Shown here: positions 51,812 through 60,784 of the stretch, piece by piece
How positions within the stretch are numbered: position 1 is the first letter of the stretch
How the letters are laid out: the number at the start of each line of letters is the position of its first letter
Source: an uncultured Pelagibacteraceae bacterium
GTDB taxonomy: Bacteria; Pseudomonadota; Alphaproteobacteria; Pelagibacterales; Pelagibacteraceae
Assembly: GCA_902595815.1 (NCBI GenBank)
Contig: CACJRL010000004.1
Coordinates: 1-64,000, forward strand
Length of the DNA stretch: 64,000 nt
Reading direction: 5' to 3'
Program-made: the position numbers and the translations under genes
Notes under the pieces: generated by a model
What the model was told of the DNA's origin: nothing
The model's input: the letters and a program-made list of their open reading frames with translations, nothing else
Database searches by the model: none

Positions 51812-52687
51812 ATGTTTTCAAAAATAAAATCAAAAGATAAAGCAGAACAATTAAGACAATTATTAAATGGACCAGAAATAATTGTAATGCCTGGATGCTT
51901 TGATGCATTATCAGCAAAATTAATTGAAAGAGAAGGTTTGAAAGTTGGGTTTATGTCTGGCTTCAGTGTCTCATCTACAAAACTTGGTATGCCGGACACA
52001 GGTTTAATCTCTTTTTCTGAAATGGCAGAACAAGTAAGAAATATATGCAATGCTACATCAATTCCAATAATATTTGATGGGGATACTGGATATGGAAATT
52101 CAGTGAACGTATTTAGAACTGTAAGAGGGTATGCGGATGCAGGAGCAGCTGGTGTGATGATTGAAGACCAAAAGTGGCCAAAAAAATGTGGTCACACAAA
52201 GGGAAAAGATGTTGTCGATCTTGATGAGGCTAACTCAAGAATTAAAGCTGCAGTGGACGCAAGAGAATATGGAAATAAAGATATCTTAATAATGGCAAGA
52301 ACTGATGCCATAGCAACTAGAGGATTGGATGATGCAATTAAAAGAATGCAATCATTTTCAAAACTTGGTGTTGATATTTTATTTATTGAAGCTGTTAAAA
52401 ATAAAGAAGATATGAAAAGAATTATCAAAGAAGTTCCAGGTCATCATATGTTAAATTTGATCGAAGATGGTGAAACCCCATTATTAGAAATTAATGAAAT
52501 AGAGGAAATTGGTTATAAAATTGCTGTAATGCCTCTAACCCTAATGAGTGCATCAGTAAAAACGATGCAAGAATGTTTGAATAATATGAAAAATAAAGTT
52601 TATAATAAAAATGTTTCTAAATTTTCAGACTTAAGAGATATAGTTGGCTTCAACGAATATTACGATATTGAAGACAAATATAAATAA
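51812..52687 (+). CDS. ICL/PEPM-superfamily lyase (methylisocitrate-lyase-like)
   Basis: A 291-residue TIM-barrel enzyme of the isocitrate lyase/PEP mutase superfamily. The Mg-binding segment FDGDTGYGN has Asp89 and Asp91, and the flexible loop contains KKCGH at 124-128 with a catalytic Cys126, which marks carbon-carbon lyases, not PEP mutases. MIEDQKWPKKCG and IMARTDAIATRG complete the family pattern. It may cleave a 2-alkylmalate or methylisocitrate-like acid brought in by the TRAP system encoded right upstream. Substrate unproven. Family certain. Confidence 0.87.
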   Translation: MFSKIKSKDKAEQLRQLLNGPEIIVMPGCFDALSAKLIEREGLKVGFMSGFSVSSTKLGMPDTGLISFSEMAEQVRNICNATSIPIIFDGDTGYGNSVNVFRTVRGYADAGAAGVMIEDQKWPKKCGHTKGKDVVDLDEANSRIKAAVDAREYGNKDILIMARTDAIATRGLDDAIKRMQSFSKLGVDILFIEAVKNKEDMKRIIKEVPGHHMLNLIEDGETPLLEINEIEEIGYKIAVMPLTLMSASVKTMQECLNNMKNKVYNKNVSKFSDLRDIVGFNEYYDIEDKYK

Positions 52688-52908
52688 TGTTTCCAAAAAA
52701 ATTCTCTAAAATTCTTTTCGTTTTTTTTATGGGTTTAGGAATGAGTTTGTTAATGACCCTAATTATTACATTTATAAATACAGGTTATGATGAATTTTAT
52801 TATAAAAGATTTTTCAAAGCTTGGTCTATTAGTTTGCCAGTTGCATTAGTTGCAACAACTTTTGTTGCGCCGTTGGTTAATAAATTAGTGGAAAAAATTA
52901 CTAAATAG
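52687..52908 (+). CDS. DUF2798 small membrane protein
   Basis: A 73-residue protein with two helices matching DUF2798: FSKILFVFFMGLGMSLLMTLIITFINTG and FKAWSISLPVALVATTFVAPLVNKLV. It overlaps the preceding lyase gene by one base and lies 12 bases before the dehydrogenase gene, so it is part of the TRAP operon by position. Function unknown. Confidence 0.8.
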   Translation: MFPKKFSKILFVFFMGLGMSLLMTLIITFINTGYDEFYYKRFFKAWSISLPVALVATTFVAPLVNKLVEKITK

Positions 52909-52920
52909 AGAGGATGTCAT

Positions 52921-53835
52921 ATGAGTGAAAATATAGCTTTTATAGGAGTTGGTAATATGGGAAACCCAATGGCCTGTAATTTAAAGAACGCAGGGAAAAA
53001 GGTTAAGGTTTTTGATGTTTCTAAAGAAATGATTGATAAAGCAGTTGAAAATAATCTTGATGTTGAGAAGGATTTTGGAAAACTAATCAATAGTGAAACG
53101 TCTGTAGTAATCACTATGTTACCCGAGGGAAAACATTCAAAAGAAGTTTATTTAAAAGAAAATGGTGTTCTAGATAAAGTTTCTAAAAATTGTCTACTAA
53201 TAGATTGTTCAACAATCGATATAGATACCTCTAAAGAAATAGGAAAGAAAGCAAATGAAAAAGGTATTAAGATGATTGATGCACCAGTAAGTGGTGGAGT
53301 GATGGGTGCACAAAAAGCAACTTTAAATATTATGGTTGGTGGATCAAAAGATGCATTTAATCAAGCTTTACCTATTTTAAAATTAATGGGTAAAAATATT
53401 TATCATGCTGGAGAGATAGGAAGCGGAAACGGTGCAAAGATTTGTAACAACATGTCTCTTGGAATAACAATGATTGCTGCTTCAGAGTCATTAATGTTAG
53501 CAAGAAGATTGAATATAGATATAAAGAAAGTTCATGAAATTATGAAAAATGCTTCCGGAAATAGTTGGCCTATTTCAGTTTATCCACCTTTACCTGGATT
53601 AATTGAAGGAACTCCATCTAACAATAAATATAAGCCAGGCTTTTCTGCAGGTATGATGAACAAAGATTTAAAACTTGCGAATGAATGTGCTAAAAATGCA
53701 AATGCATCTACTCCATTAGGAGAGATGGCATTAGAAATATATTCAAAGTTTTGTGAGGATGGAAACAGTTCGAAAGATTTTTCTGCTATATCAAAGGTAA
53801 TTGGCGGAGATGCTTGGGATTATCCAATAGAATAA
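52921..53835 (+). CDS. 3-hydroxyisobutyrate dehydrogenase-family oxidoreductase
   Basis: A 304-residue beta-hydroxyacid dehydrogenase. The N-terminal Rossmann motif IAFIGVGNMGNPMACNL (Gly9, 11, 14), the substrate loop DAPVSGGVMGAQ (near 120-131) and catalytic Lys173 in GSGNGAKICNNMSLG are intact. The family oxidises beta-hydroxyacids (3-hydroxyisobutyrate, tartronate semialdehyde, sulfolactaldehyde). Together with the upstream lyase and TRAP importer it suggests a branched or substituted short-chain hydroxyacid catabolic route. It abuts the convergent DUF924 gene. Confidence 0.92.
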   Translation: MSENIAFIGVGNMGNPMACNLKNAGKKVKVFDVSKEMIDKAVENNLDVEKDFGKLINSETSVVITMLPEGKHSKEVYLKENGVLDKVSKNCLLIDCSTIDIDTSKEIGKKANEKGIKMIDAPVSGGVMGAQKATLNIMVGGSKDAFNQALPILKLMGKNIYHAGEIGSGNGAKICNNMSLGITMIAASESLMLARRLNIDIKKVHEIMKNASGNSWPISVYPPLPGLIEGTPSNNKYKPGFSAGMMNKDLKLANECAKNANASTPLGEMALEIYSKFCEDGNSSKDFSAISKVIGGDAWDYPIE

Positions 53836-54408
53836 TTACCAAGAGGAATTTGGACTCTCCAAAAATTTTAACTCATCTGGTGTAGATTTTCTCCCCATAA
53901 CTTTATTTCGATGAGGATATCTATGAAATCGTTTAATTGCAGCGGTATGATCTTTCCAAAATTTTTTTATCTCATTATAGTTTGGATGATTAGATAAATA
54001 GTTATCCAACAATTTATATGCTCTATCATGATCTATAACTTCTTCACTGTGAATGTATGGCAATAGCATGAAAAAACGTTGATATTCATCCATTTGATCA
54101 AGATACCCGTTATAGACTGCATCATTTACAATCAGTCTTGCTTTATGATCAAACTCAAAAGCTTTTTTATCATCTCTATATAAATTTCTTGAAAATTGAT
54201 CCAATAAAATAACTAAAGCTAGAGTGCTTAATGGTTCATCTTGCCAATCATCATATTCATTTAAAGTTGCTTTTTCATGATCATCTTTGAATTTGTCTCT
54301 AATCAATTGATCAAAATTATCATCTCTTTTAAATCGCTTTTCAACGACCATATCATCAAACCAAAAATCTAATATTGCTTTGGCTCTATCATTCATAAAC
54401 TTTGTCAA
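53836..54408 (-). CDS. DUF924 family protein
   Basis: A 190-residue helical protein of the DUF924 (tetratricopeptide-like) family. Diagnostic features are AKAILDFWFDD near the start, LALVILLDQFSRNLYRDDKKAFEFD, and a C-terminal HRYPHRNKVMGRKSTPDELKFL. The biochemical role of DUF924 is not established. The ATG at 54408 overlaps the preceding AhpD-like gene's end by 20 bases; no other ATG removes this, so translational coupling is likely. Confidence 0.85.
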   Translation of the reverse strand: MTKFMNDRAKAILDFWFDDMVVEKRFKRDDNFDQLIRDKFKDDHEKATLNEYDDWQDEPLSTLALVILLDQFSRNLYRDDKKAFEFDHKARLIVNDAVYNGYLDQMDEYQRFFMLLPYIHSEEVIDHDRAYKLLDNYLSNHPNYNEIKKFWKDHTAAIKRFHRYPHRNKVMGRKSTPDELKFLESPNSSW

Positions 54409-54781
54409 CTTTTACCTGATATGATTCAACAAGTCTGTTTGTTTCATTTGCCATTGCAACAACTGCAATAAGTTCGCTTAACATCTCTGTAGTAGCACCT
54501 TTAGATTTAGCAGCGATACTGTGAGATTTAATACAATACTCACAACTATTTGTCATTGAAACTGCAACATAAATAAGCTCTTTTGTCATTTCATCCAAAG
54601 CACCTTTTTTCATCACTTGCTTTATAGAGGTCCAAGTTCTCTCTAAAGTTTCTGGGTTGTTGGCTAACATTTTCCAAAAATTGTTTATGTAGTCTGTATT
54701 TCTCTTCTTTTTTATATCTTCAAATACCTCTTTCACTTTTCCTGTAGCATCAGCTTCTTCAATCATATTAAAAACTGCCAT
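54389..54781 (-). CDS. Carboxymuconolactone decarboxylase/AhpD-like protein
   Basis: A 130-residue AhpD-like/CMD-family protein. The redox motif CEYCIKSH has Cys80, Cys83 and His87, the AhpD-type proton relay, following ELIYVAVSMTNS. It probably functions as an alkylhydroperoxidase or thiol-dependent peroxidase rather than a decarboxylase. It begins 9 bases after the peptide-transporter ATPase stop on the same strand and may be co-transcribed, and it overlaps the DUF924 gene. Confidence 0.87.
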   Translation of the reverse strand: MAVFNMIEEADATGKVKEVFEDIKKKRNTDYINNFWKMLANNPETLERTWTSIKQVMKKGALDEMTKELIYVAVSMTNSCEYCIKSHSIAAKSKGATTEMLSELIAVVAMANETNRLVESYQVKVDKVYE

Positions 54782-54790
54782 TTCACCTCC

Positions 54791-56473
54791 TTAATTGTAA
54801 ATTGTTTCTATTTTAGGCATTAATCTTAATAATTCCTTAGTATATTCATGATTTGGATTTTTAAACAACTCTTCCGTCTCAGACACCTCGCATAGTTTTC
54901 CATTCCTTAAAACTCCAATATCATCACACATTTGTCGAACAACTGGTAGATCATGACTTATAAAAAGGATAGTTAAATTAAGTTGTTCTTGTAAATCTTT
55001 AAGTAAATTTAGTATTTGAGCCTGAATACTCACATCCAAAGCAGATGTTGGCTCATCACAAACTAATAATCTTGGTTTTGTTGCTAATGCTCTAGCAATA
55101 GAAATTCTTTGTCTCTGTCCTCCTGAAAACTCATGAGGATATCTTTCAGCTGAAGACTTGGATAACTCCACAGAGTCTAAGAGATCATTTATATACTCAT
55201 TTAATTCATTAGAGCTAATATTTGCATCATGTAACTTTATAGGTTCAGCAATGATATCTTTAACCTTAAGCCTACCATTCAACGAAGAGTACGGATCTTG
55301 GAATATCATTTGAATTTGTTTTCTAAATTTAAGTAATTCTTTGTTACTTTTTATATTATTAATACATACATCATCAAAATAAATTTCACCTGAGGTGGGT
55401 TTAAATAAATTAACAATCATTTTTGCAATTGTAGTTTTTCCACTGCCACTTTCACCAACAAGTCCAAAAGATTTTCCTTCTTGTATATTAAATGAAACAG
55501 TATCAACTGCTAATACATTATTTTGAGATTTTTCTGTAAAAAAACCTTCATTAAAAGTTTTACAGAGATTTTTTATTTGAACTAAATCTTTTTTTAAAAT
55601 CTCTCTTTTATTCCATCTGTTTAAAATTTTTAAATTAATGTTTTCCTGGTTATTGCTTTCTTTCTCTATAATTTTAAATCTGGATATTTTTTTATTTGTT
55701 GGAGGAACAGAACTAACTAAACTTTTCGTATAAGTTTCTTTTGGTTCTGTTAATATTTGCTTTGTTGTTCCCAATTCTACCAAATTACCATTTTTCATGA
55801 CAGCAACTCTATTGGTAGTCTCTGCTATAACTCCCATATCATGTGTAATTAATATAACTGCTAAGTTTCTCTCTTTAGTCAGTTTTTTGATAAGTTCTAA
55901 TATTTGTGATTGTATAGATACATCAAGTGCAGTTGTGGGCTCATCTGCAATTAACAACTCTGGTTCACAACATAGAGAAAGTGATATAACAACCCTTTGT
56001 CTCATACCTCCTGAAAATTGATGAGGATAATCATTAAATCTTTTTTCAGCATCTTTTATGCCTACTTCTTTTAAAAGATTTATTGCTTTTTCTTTTGCTT
56101 TTGAGTTACTGAGGTTTAAATGAGTTTGGATTGTTTCAATAAGTTGTTGTCCAATTGTTAAGATAGGATTTAAAGATGTCTGAGGATCTTGAAAAATAAA
56201 TCCAATTTTTTTTCCTCTTAAACTTAGAATATTTTTTTTATTTTCATGAATATTTATGTCGCTTAAATAAATTGATCCTTCAGATACTTTCCCTGGTTCG
56301 TCAATTAAATCAATTATTGCATTTGCTACAGTACTTTTTCCAGACCCAGATTCCCCAACTAATCCTACAATTTCTCCTCTTTTTATCTCAATATTAATAT
56401 CTTTTGCAGCATGAACTGTCTCTTTTCTCAATTTATAATCTACACTTAAATTTTGTATTTTTAAAAAACTCAT
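54791..56473 (-). CDS. Peptide-type ABC importer, fused double ATPase (DppD-DppF)
   Basis: A 560-residue protein with two ABC ATPase halves, as in GsiA. The first has Walker A GESGSGKST at 40-48, FIFQDPQTSLNPILTIGQQL, signature FSGGMRQRV and Walker B LLIADEPTTALDV. The second half has a second GESGSGKTT, IFQDPYSSLNGRL, FSGGQRQRI and LLVCDEPTSALDV. The linker contains the peptide-transporter oligopeptide/dipeptide C-terminal segment. It energises the two permeases encoded upstream, and it overlaps the permease C gene by 4 bases. Confidence 0.94.
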   Translation of the reverse strand: MSFLKIQNLSVDYKLRKETVHAAKDINIEIKRGEIVGLVGESGSGKSTVANAIIDLIDEPGKVSEGSIYLSDINIHENKKNILSLRGKKIGFIFQDPQTSLNPILTIGQQLIETIQTHLNLSNSKAKEKAINLLKEVGIKDAEKRFNDYPHQFSGGMRQRVVISLSLCCEPELLIADEPTTALDVSIQSQILELIKKLTKERNLAVILITHDMGVIAETTNRVAVMKNGNLVELGTTKQILTEPKETYTKSLVSSVPPTNKKISRFKIIEKESNNQENINLKILNRWNKREILKKDLVQIKNLCKTFNEGFFTEKSQNNVLAVDTVSFNIQEGKSFGLVGESGSGKTTIAKMIVNLFKPTSGEIYFDDVCINNIKSNKELLKFRKQIQMIFQDPYSSLNGRLKVKDIIAEPIKLHDANISSNELNEYINDLLDSVELSKSSAERYPHEFSGGQRQRISIARALATKPRLLVCDEPTSALDVSIQAQILNLLKDLQEQLNLTILFISHDLPVVRQMCDDIGVLRNGKLCEVSETEELFKNPNHEYTKELLRLMPKIETIYN

Positions 56474-57399
56474 CTTTTCAATTTAGGATTAAGAGTGTCT
56501 CTCATCCAGTCTCCTAATAGATTAATGGAAAAAGCTAAAACAACTAAGAATATTGCTGGAAAAAAAGTTATCCACCATTCACCAGAAAATAAAAAGTCAT
56601 TTCCAAGTCTTATTAATGTTCCTAAAGAAGGAGTAGTTGGAGGAACGCCAACACCTAGAAAACTCAATGTGGCTTCTGCAATTATTGCTAATGCAAGACC
56701 TATAGTTCCTATAACAAGTACTGGTCTCATAATATTTGGAAGAATATGTTTAAACATTACTATAAAATTAGAAACTCCAATAATTGTTGATGCTGAGACA
56801 TAATCTTTATTTTTTTCAACTAAAGTTGCTGCTCTTGATACTCTTGCAAACTGTGGCCACTCTGAAATACCAATTGCAAAAATTAAAACATATATTGCCA
56901 TCTCATCATGAAGTTCACGCGAAATTATACCTCTCGCAATACCATCAACAAGAAGTGCCATCAAAATACTTGGAACTGTTAACTGAACATCAGTTAATCT
57001 CATAACAATCATTTCATACTTACCACCAAAAAAACCAGCAGTAAGACCTAATCCAACTCCTAAAATTAAACTAAATAAAATTGCTGAGAAACCAACAATC
57101 AAAGATATTCTAGATCCATAAAGAATAGTCGATAACATATCTCTTCCTTGTCCATCAGTACCAAGTAAAAATTCTACTTTTCCTTCGCTAGTCCAAGATG
57201 GTGGGGTGAATGCATCCATTAAAGATAAAGAAGATGGGTCAAATGGATTATAAGGTGTAATAAATTCTACAAAAAATGAACAGAAAAATATTATTGCTAA
57301 TAATATCGATGAAACTATTGCTGTAGGAGATTTTATAAAACTAAAATAAATTTCACTATCTTTTATTTTATCCCAAGTTGTTAAAGCTTTATTATCCAC
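56470..57399 (-). CDS. Peptide-type ABC permease, DppC-like
   Basis: A 309-residue permease with six helices. N-terminal FCSFFVEFITPYNPFDPSSL, the GTDGQGRDMLSTILYGSRISL segment and the EAA-like loop VSASTIIGVSNFIVMFKHILPNIMRP are typical of DppC/OppC. It overlaps both neighbours (8 bases with DppB-like, 4 with the ATPase), forming the membrane part of the importer with the DppB-like subunit. Confidence 0.93.
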   Translation of the reverse strand: MDNKALTTWDKIKDSEIYFSFIKSPTAIVSSILLAIIFFCSFFVEFITPYNPFDPSSLSLMDAFTPPSWTSEGKVEFLLGTDGQGRDMLSTILYGSRISLIVGFSAILFSLILGVGLGLTAGFFGGKYEMIVMRLTDVQLTVPSILMALLVDGIARGIISRELHDEMAIYVLIFAIGISEWPQFARVSRAATLVEKNKDYVSASTIIGVSNFIVMFKHILPNIMRPVLVIGTIGLALAIIAEATLSFLGVGVPPTTPSLGTLIRLGNDFLFSGEWWITFFPAIFLVVLAFSINLLGDWMRDTLNPKLKR

Positions 57400-58375
57400 T
57401 AGCTGAATCTCCTTTAACTCTAATTCTTGGATCTATAAAGTAATACAAGATATCGACTATAAAATTTATCATTACAAAAACGAATGCTATAAATACTAAA
57501 TATGCTGACATAATTGGAATATCTACAAACTGAACAGCTTGAATAAAAAGAAATCCCATACCTGGCCATTGAAATACTGTTTCCGTAATAATTGAAAATG
57601 CAATTAATGTTCCAATATTTATACCAGCAATAGTTATTACTGGAATTAGTCCATTTTTAAGTGCGTGCTTATAATTAATGCTTTTTTCATTAATGCCTCT
57701 GGCTCTTGCAAACTTTATGTAATCAGTCTGAAGTATTTCCATCATTTCAGCTCTGACGAGCCTGATTATATAAGTCATTTGAAAAAGACTTAAAGTAACT
57801 GACGGTAATATAATTGCTTTTAAACCTGATATGGTTAAAAAGCCTGTCGACCAAAATCCTAGATCTACCACCTCACCTCTTCCAAACGATGGTAGAACGC
57901 CTAATATAACTGCAAAAAGATAAATAAATAAAATACCAATTACAAAAGTTGGAAGAGAAACACCTAATAAAGAAACTGCTAAGATAAAATCACTCAAAAA
58001 ACCTTTTCTTTTTATGCCTGTATATACTCCCAATAAAGTACCAGAAACCAATGCAATTAGAGCAGATATTAAAACTAATTCAATTGTTGCCGGTAATCTT
58101 TCAATGATTAATTCTGATACAGGTCTTCTTAATTGATAAGATATTCCAAATTCTCCTTTTGAGGCATTAATTATAAACCTAGTAAATTGTACATGAATTG
58201 GGTCCATTAAACCCAAGGTTTCTCTTAACTCAGCTCTTTCTTCATCTGATGTTTCCTCACCCACCATGTTATTTATTGGGTCTCCTACAAAATTAAAAAG
58301 AGAAAAAGATACAAAAGCTACGACAAGCATAACCATTGCAGATTGAAACAATCGTTTAAAAAAATACTTTATCAA
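57392..58375 (-). CDS. Peptide-type ABC permease, DppB-like
   Basis: A 327-residue permease with six helices. The opening MIKYFFKRLFQSAMVMLVVAFVSF, FVGDPINNMVGEE, and the EAA loop FARARGINEKSINYKHALKNGLIPVITI are classic DppB/OppB signatures, ending with DILYYFIDPRIRVKG. It follows the binding-protein gene by 59 bases with a hairpin in between. Confidence 0.94.
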   Translation of the reverse strand: MIKYFFKRLFQSAMVMLVVAFVSFSLFNFVGDPINNMVGEETSDEERAELRETLGLMDPIHVQFTRFIINASKGEFGISYQLRRPVSELIIERLPATIELVLISALIALVSGTLLGVYTGIKRKGFLSDFILAVSLLGVSLPTFVIGILFIYLFAVILGVLPSFGRGEVVDLGFWSTGFLTISGLKAIILPSVTLSLFQMTYIIRLVRAEMMEILQTDYIKFARARGINEKSINYKHALKNGLIPVITIAGINIGTLIAFSIITETVFQWPGMGFLFIQAVQFVDIPIMSAYLVFIAFVFVMINFIVDILYYFIDPRIRVKGDSASG

Positions 58376-58396
58376 TTTATGAAATTTTATTTTTAT

Positions 58397-58424
58397 ACAA
58401 GCCCTTTAATTAAAAAGGGCTTGT
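58397..58424 (-). terminator. Hairpin between peptide binding-protein and permease genes
   Basis: ACAAGCCCTTT (58397-58407) and AAAGGGCTTGT (58414-58424) form an 11-base-pair stem just after the binding-protein stop and before the DppB-like start on the minus strand. The following U-run is poor, so attenuation or 3' end stabilisation is possible as well as termination. Confidence 0.8.
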
Positions 58425-58434
58425 AATAAATTAT

Positions 58435-59997
58435 TTAGTCAAAGCTCGCAAAACGGAACAACGGCTCGTTATTCGGTCTTATCGGAACATTAACATCTTT
58501 TTTTGCAGCCCAAGATATAACTTGGTGATGTAAAGGAAGATAAGAAATATCATCTTTTACTATTTTCCAAGCTTCAGCTATTGCAGCATTTCTCTTATCT
58601 AGGTTAACTTCACCTTCCATAACTCTTATCGCAGCATCTACATCAGAGTTACTAAAGTTAACTCTGTTCCAACTTGCTCCACTTTCATATAAGTAATGGA
58701 AAACATAATGACTATCTAAAGTTGGAACTCCCCAACCTAACATATAAAAGTCACCTTGATTATCTTTTAGTTCTTTAAAGTGCTTACTTTTTGTTTGGGC
58801 AAATAAATTTACTTTAACACCGATTTTACCTAACATACCAACAACAGCTGTGCATATAGCTTCATCATTTACATATCTGTCATTTGGACATCTAAGCTCA
58901 ACTTCAAATCCATTCGGATATCCAGCATCAGCTAGAAGTTTTTTTGCAGCAGCTACATCATAAGGAAGTCTTTTATCAAGTTCTTCTGTGTATCCATTAA
59001 CACCTGGAAAAGTAATTATTCCAGCAGGTTCACTTAAGCCTCTCATTACTTTTTTCTTAATAGCTTCAATATCTATAGCTTGATAAAGAGCTTGTCTAAC
59101 TGCTTTCTTTTTGAATGGATTATCACCTGTATTACCTGTTCTAAGTTTATCGGCTCCCTGATCCATACCAAGGAATATAGTTCTCATTTGAGCAGTGCTT
59201 TCAACTTTGTGAGCAGGTGAATTTTTAATTCTAGCTAAATCTTGCACAGGTGCATCAGTAACAACATCAATTTCACCAGATAAAAGAGCTGCAACTCTAG
59301 TGGCTGCATTTTTTATAGGTAGTAGATGAATTTCTGTTACTTTGTCATCTTTCATAGTACCCCACCATTTTTTATTACGTTTGAAAACTGTTTTAGTATT
59401 TGGTTCTCTTAATGTAATTTTAAATGGTCCAGTTCCCATAGCATTTGTAGCTGAAAATGTTTCTTGTCCAGCATCCCAGTTCTGCGCCATGACTGCAAAA
59501 TTTTTTTCACTCCATTTTTTTGACATTATAAAAATGTTTGAAAGTTGGTTTAAAAGAATTGGATTTGGTTTACTTGTTGTAATTTCTACTGTGTAGTCAT
59601 TAACTGCTTTTACACCTGATACTGTACTAATATATTCTTTAAAATCAGATGTTCTTTGTTTTGCTCTTAAAATACTAAATACAACGTCTTCAGATGTAAA
59701 TGGAGTTCCATCAGAAAATTTAACATCTTCTCTTAATTTAAAGATCCAAGTATTAGGACCTTGAGTTCTCCATTCTGTTGCTAGTTGAGGTCCAATTTTC
59801 ATATCTAATCCTCTGGTAACTAAAGCTTCGTATACTTGTCTAGATACTTGAGTGGTAGGACCTTCGTTTTGAGCATGAGGATCAAGTGTTAAACTATCAC
59901 CCTGCATTGACCATTTAATAGTTTTTGCAAACGCTTGTGTTGGAGCAAAAGCTAGAAAAAAAGCCAATAAAATTTTTATAAAATACCCATACTTCAT
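58435..59997 (-). CDS. Peptide/oligopeptide-type ABC binding protein (family 5)
   Basis: A 520-residue periplasmic binding protein of SBP family 5 (DppA/OppA). A signal peptide ends at about residue 24 (TQAFA). Family landmarks include WSMQGDSLTLDPHAQNEGPTTQVSRQVYEALVTRGLD at the start, FSDGTPFTSEDVVFSILRAK, GTGPFKI and the late NPFKKKAVRQALYQAIDIEAIKKKVM. Ligand could be peptides, glutathione or other amines. It heads the minus-strand operon 58435-54791 and has an AGGAGAGAGA ribosome site. Confidence 0.92.
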   Translation of the reverse strand: MKYGYFIKILLAFFLAFAPTQAFAKTIKWSMQGDSLTLDPHAQNEGPTTQVSRQVYEALVTRGLDMKIGPQLATEWRTQGPNTWIFKLREDVKFSDGTPFTSEDVVFSILRAKQRTSDFKEYISTVSGVKAVNDYTVEITTSKPNPILLNQLSNIFIMSKKWSEKNFAVMAQNWDAGQETFSATNAMGTGPFKITLREPNTKTVFKRNKKWWGTMKDDKVTEIHLLPIKNAATRVAALLSGEIDVVTDAPVQDLARIKNSPAHKVESTAQMRTIFLGMDQGADKLRTGNTGDNPFKKKAVRQALYQAIDIEAIKKKVMRGLSEPAGIITFPGVNGYTEELDKRLPYDVAAAKKLLADAGYPNGFEVELRCPNDRYVNDEAICTAVVGMLGKIGVKVNLFAQTKSKHFKELKDNQGDFYMLGWGVPTLDSHYVFHYLYESGASWNRVNFSNSDVDAAIRVMEGEVNLDKRNAAIAEAWKIVKDDISYLPLHHQVISWAAKKDVNVPIRPNNEPLFRFASFD

Positions 59998-60058
59998 TTC
60001 TCTCTCCTATATTATTAAAATAAAAATCTAACTTATTAATTATGTAAACTAAAGTGAT

Positions 60059-60784
60059 TTAATTGACTATTTTTTTGAAGTTTTCGTAAAGAATTTTAGA
60101 ATATTTGTTCATAGATTGAATGTTGTCTTTCGCATCACTATCAAATTTATCAAGAGCTCCTTGTCCTAACTGACTCTCTAAAGCAGACTTATATTCAGGC
60201 ACACATCCCCATTCTCCTACAGTGGTATCTTTTATCTCTATATGAAATTGAATACCGTAAGCATGTTTTTTGTATTTAAAAATTTGGTATTTCGTTTCAG
60301 GAGATGATGCTAAAAGAGTTATATCATTATTATTTTCTAGATTTTGAACCTCATATGAATGCCATTGAAGTGATTTAATAATATCAGGATATTCCTTAAA
60401 TAATAAATCATCCTTTTTACTATTTAAAAAATTAATATCTAAAATACCTATTTCTGGATTTTTTGATTTAACTACTTTACCTCCAACTGCCTCTCCTAAT
60501 AATTGACAACCTAAACAAAAACCTAAATACGGTTTATTTAAGTCTACTACAAATTCTTTGATTTTCTTTTTCTCATCTATTAACCACGGGTAATCTTTTT
60601 CCATCCAAGTATCCATTGGTCCACCCATACAAAACATTGCATCAAATCCAGTTAAATCATCAGGTATCTTTTCACCCTCATCAAGTTCTATAGTTTCAAT
60701 ATTAACTTTATCCTCTAACATTAAATCTTTAATATAACCAGGATCCTCAATTTTAATGTGTTGAAGAACAATTATATTTTTCAT
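60059..60784 (-). CDS. Class I glutamine amidotransferase
   Basis: A 241-residue GATase1-like domain similar to stand-alone GMP-synthase-type amidotransferases. The nucleophile elbow reads GFCLGCQLLGEAVGG, and the catalytic His and Glu are in YGIQFHIEIKD. It could release ammonia from glutamine for a partner or act as a gamma-glutamyl hydrolase. It overlaps the HisN-like gene by 4 bases on the same strand. No synthetase partner is adjacent, so the reaction is not fixed. Confidence 0.88.
   Translation of the reverse strand: MKNIIVLQHIKIEDPGYIKDLMLEDKVNIETIELDEGEKIPDDLTGFDAMFCMGGPMDTWMEKDYPWLIDEKKKIKEFVVDLNKPYLGFCLGCQLLGEAVGGKVVKSKNPEIGILDINFLNSKKDDLLFKEYPDIIKSLQWHSYEVQNLENNNDITLLASSPETKYQIFKYKKHAYGIQFHIEIKDTTVGEWGCVPEYKSALESQLGQGALDKFDSDAKDNIQSMNKYSKILYENFKKIVN

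Noticed and set aside
51812..52687. Phosphoenolpyruvate mutase for phosphonate biosynthesis.
   Set aside because: The loop carries KKCGH with a catalytic Cys, the lyase signature, and no phosphonopyruvate decarboxylase is nearby.
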